DNA from: Denitrificimonas halotolerans
Lineage (GTDB): Bacteria > Pseudomonadota > Gammaproteobacteria > Pseudomonadales > Pseudomonadaceae
NCBI RefSeq assembly: GCF_034259425.1
Contig: NZ_JAXIVU010000001.1
Coordinates: 1 to 64,000, forward strand
Direction: 5' to 3'
DNA length: 64,000 nucleotides
Shown here in pieces: positions 63,840-64,000 of the stretch; the stretch's first letter is position 1, and the number at the start of each line of letters is the position of its first letter. The notes under the pieces are model-generated. The model was not told the DNA's origin and did not search any database. It saw only the letters and a program-made list of their open reading frames with translations. The translations under genes and the position numbers were made by a program.

Positions 63840-63880
63840 TAAAAAAAAGCCGCCAATACGCTAAGTATGGCGGCTTTTTT
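63840..63880. terminator. Terminator of the thiolase gene
   Basis: A GC-rich stem GCCGCCA-ATAC / GTAT-GGCGGC with A and T runs on both sides lies just after the thiolase stop. It is mainly expected to end the minus-strand thiolase transcript. Confidence 0.85.
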
Positions 63881-63895
63881 TATGAGAAAAATGAT

Positions 63896-64000
63896 TTACT
63901 GTGGAATTTCAAATAAGCCCGCAGCTCCCATTCCCCCACCAATACACATTGATACAACAACGTATTTAACCTTACGGCGACGACCTTCAATAAGCGCATG
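63896..64000 (-). CDS. FadA-type acetyl-CoA acyltransferase, C-terminal end (partial)
   Basis: The last 34 codons of a thiolase are seen, with the catalytic C-terminal Cys motif SMCIGGGMGAAGLFE, which is the usual end of FadA/acetyl-CoA acetyltransferases. The rest of the gene lies beyond the right edge. Its presence shows that the catabolic cluster continues outside the window. Confidence 0.85.
   Translation of the reverse strand, partial: HALIEGRRRKVKYVVVSMCIGGGMGAAGLFEIPQ

Overview
The window looks like the chromosome of a gammaproteobacterium of the Pseudomonas lineage with a fairly low G+C content. From about 11.5 to 39 kb it carries a block of conserved genes (lolCD, glpQ-like, sthA, the nqr operon with apbE and nqrM, a long GAPDH, mfd, csiV, murB, LMW phosphatase, kdsB, a Trm112-like gene, lpxK, exbD, exbB, comEC, a DUF2062 gene). 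From memory, their content and much of their order match a single region of Pseudomonas aeruginosa. A sulfide:quinone-oxidoreductase-like gene set interrupts this block. That combination suggests a low-GC, sulfur-oxidising relative such as Thiopseudomonas or Denitrificimonas; this assignment is inference.

Left part (1-11.3 kb): the promoter and antitermination leader of an rRNA operon that reads left out of the window (three tandem promoters, boxB, boxA). It is followed by an RstAB-type two-component system, a GNAT acetyltransferase, a transporter-fused hybrid kinase, two very small genes (a CcoM-like 38-residue membrane peptide and a 56-residue basic protein), rapA and trmO.

Middle (11.5-39 kb): housekeeping operons for lipoprotein sorting, respiration (Na+-type NQR with its flavin and iron maturation factors), transcription-coupled repair, and lipid A, KDO and peptidoglycan precursors. 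At 39.1 and 40.4 kb lie two initiator tRNA genes, each with its own promoter and terminator, on either side of truC. A short hairpin resembling an IS200/IS605 end lies between them.

Right part (40.8-64 kb): an accessory catabolic region, nearly all on the minus strand. After an acuR-acuI pair comes a set of genes that together look like steroid (sterol or bile-acid) degradation. It contains a KshA-like Rieske oxygenase, a KstD/Kst4D-like flavoprotein, several SDR dehydrogenases, two SnoaL/NTF2-fold proteins, an Old Yellow Enzyme, and a six-gene operon. Five of those six genes correspond to the actinobacterial igr set (two acyl-CoA dehydrogenases, ChsH1-like, ChsH2-like, Ltp2-like), which removes the last three side-chain carbons at C17. 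Beyond it are an enoyl-CoA hydratase, a FadD3-like CoA ligase for the C/D-ring remnant, a TeiR-like LuxR regulator, an MMPL/RND transporter with a YCF48-like partner, and the 3' end of a FadA-type thiolase running off the window. A short dyad (CATCGTC-N4-TAGAC type) recurs upstream of several of these units and may be the operator of a shared regulon.

Functions in the catabolic region are inferred from motifs and gene context. No database search was possible.
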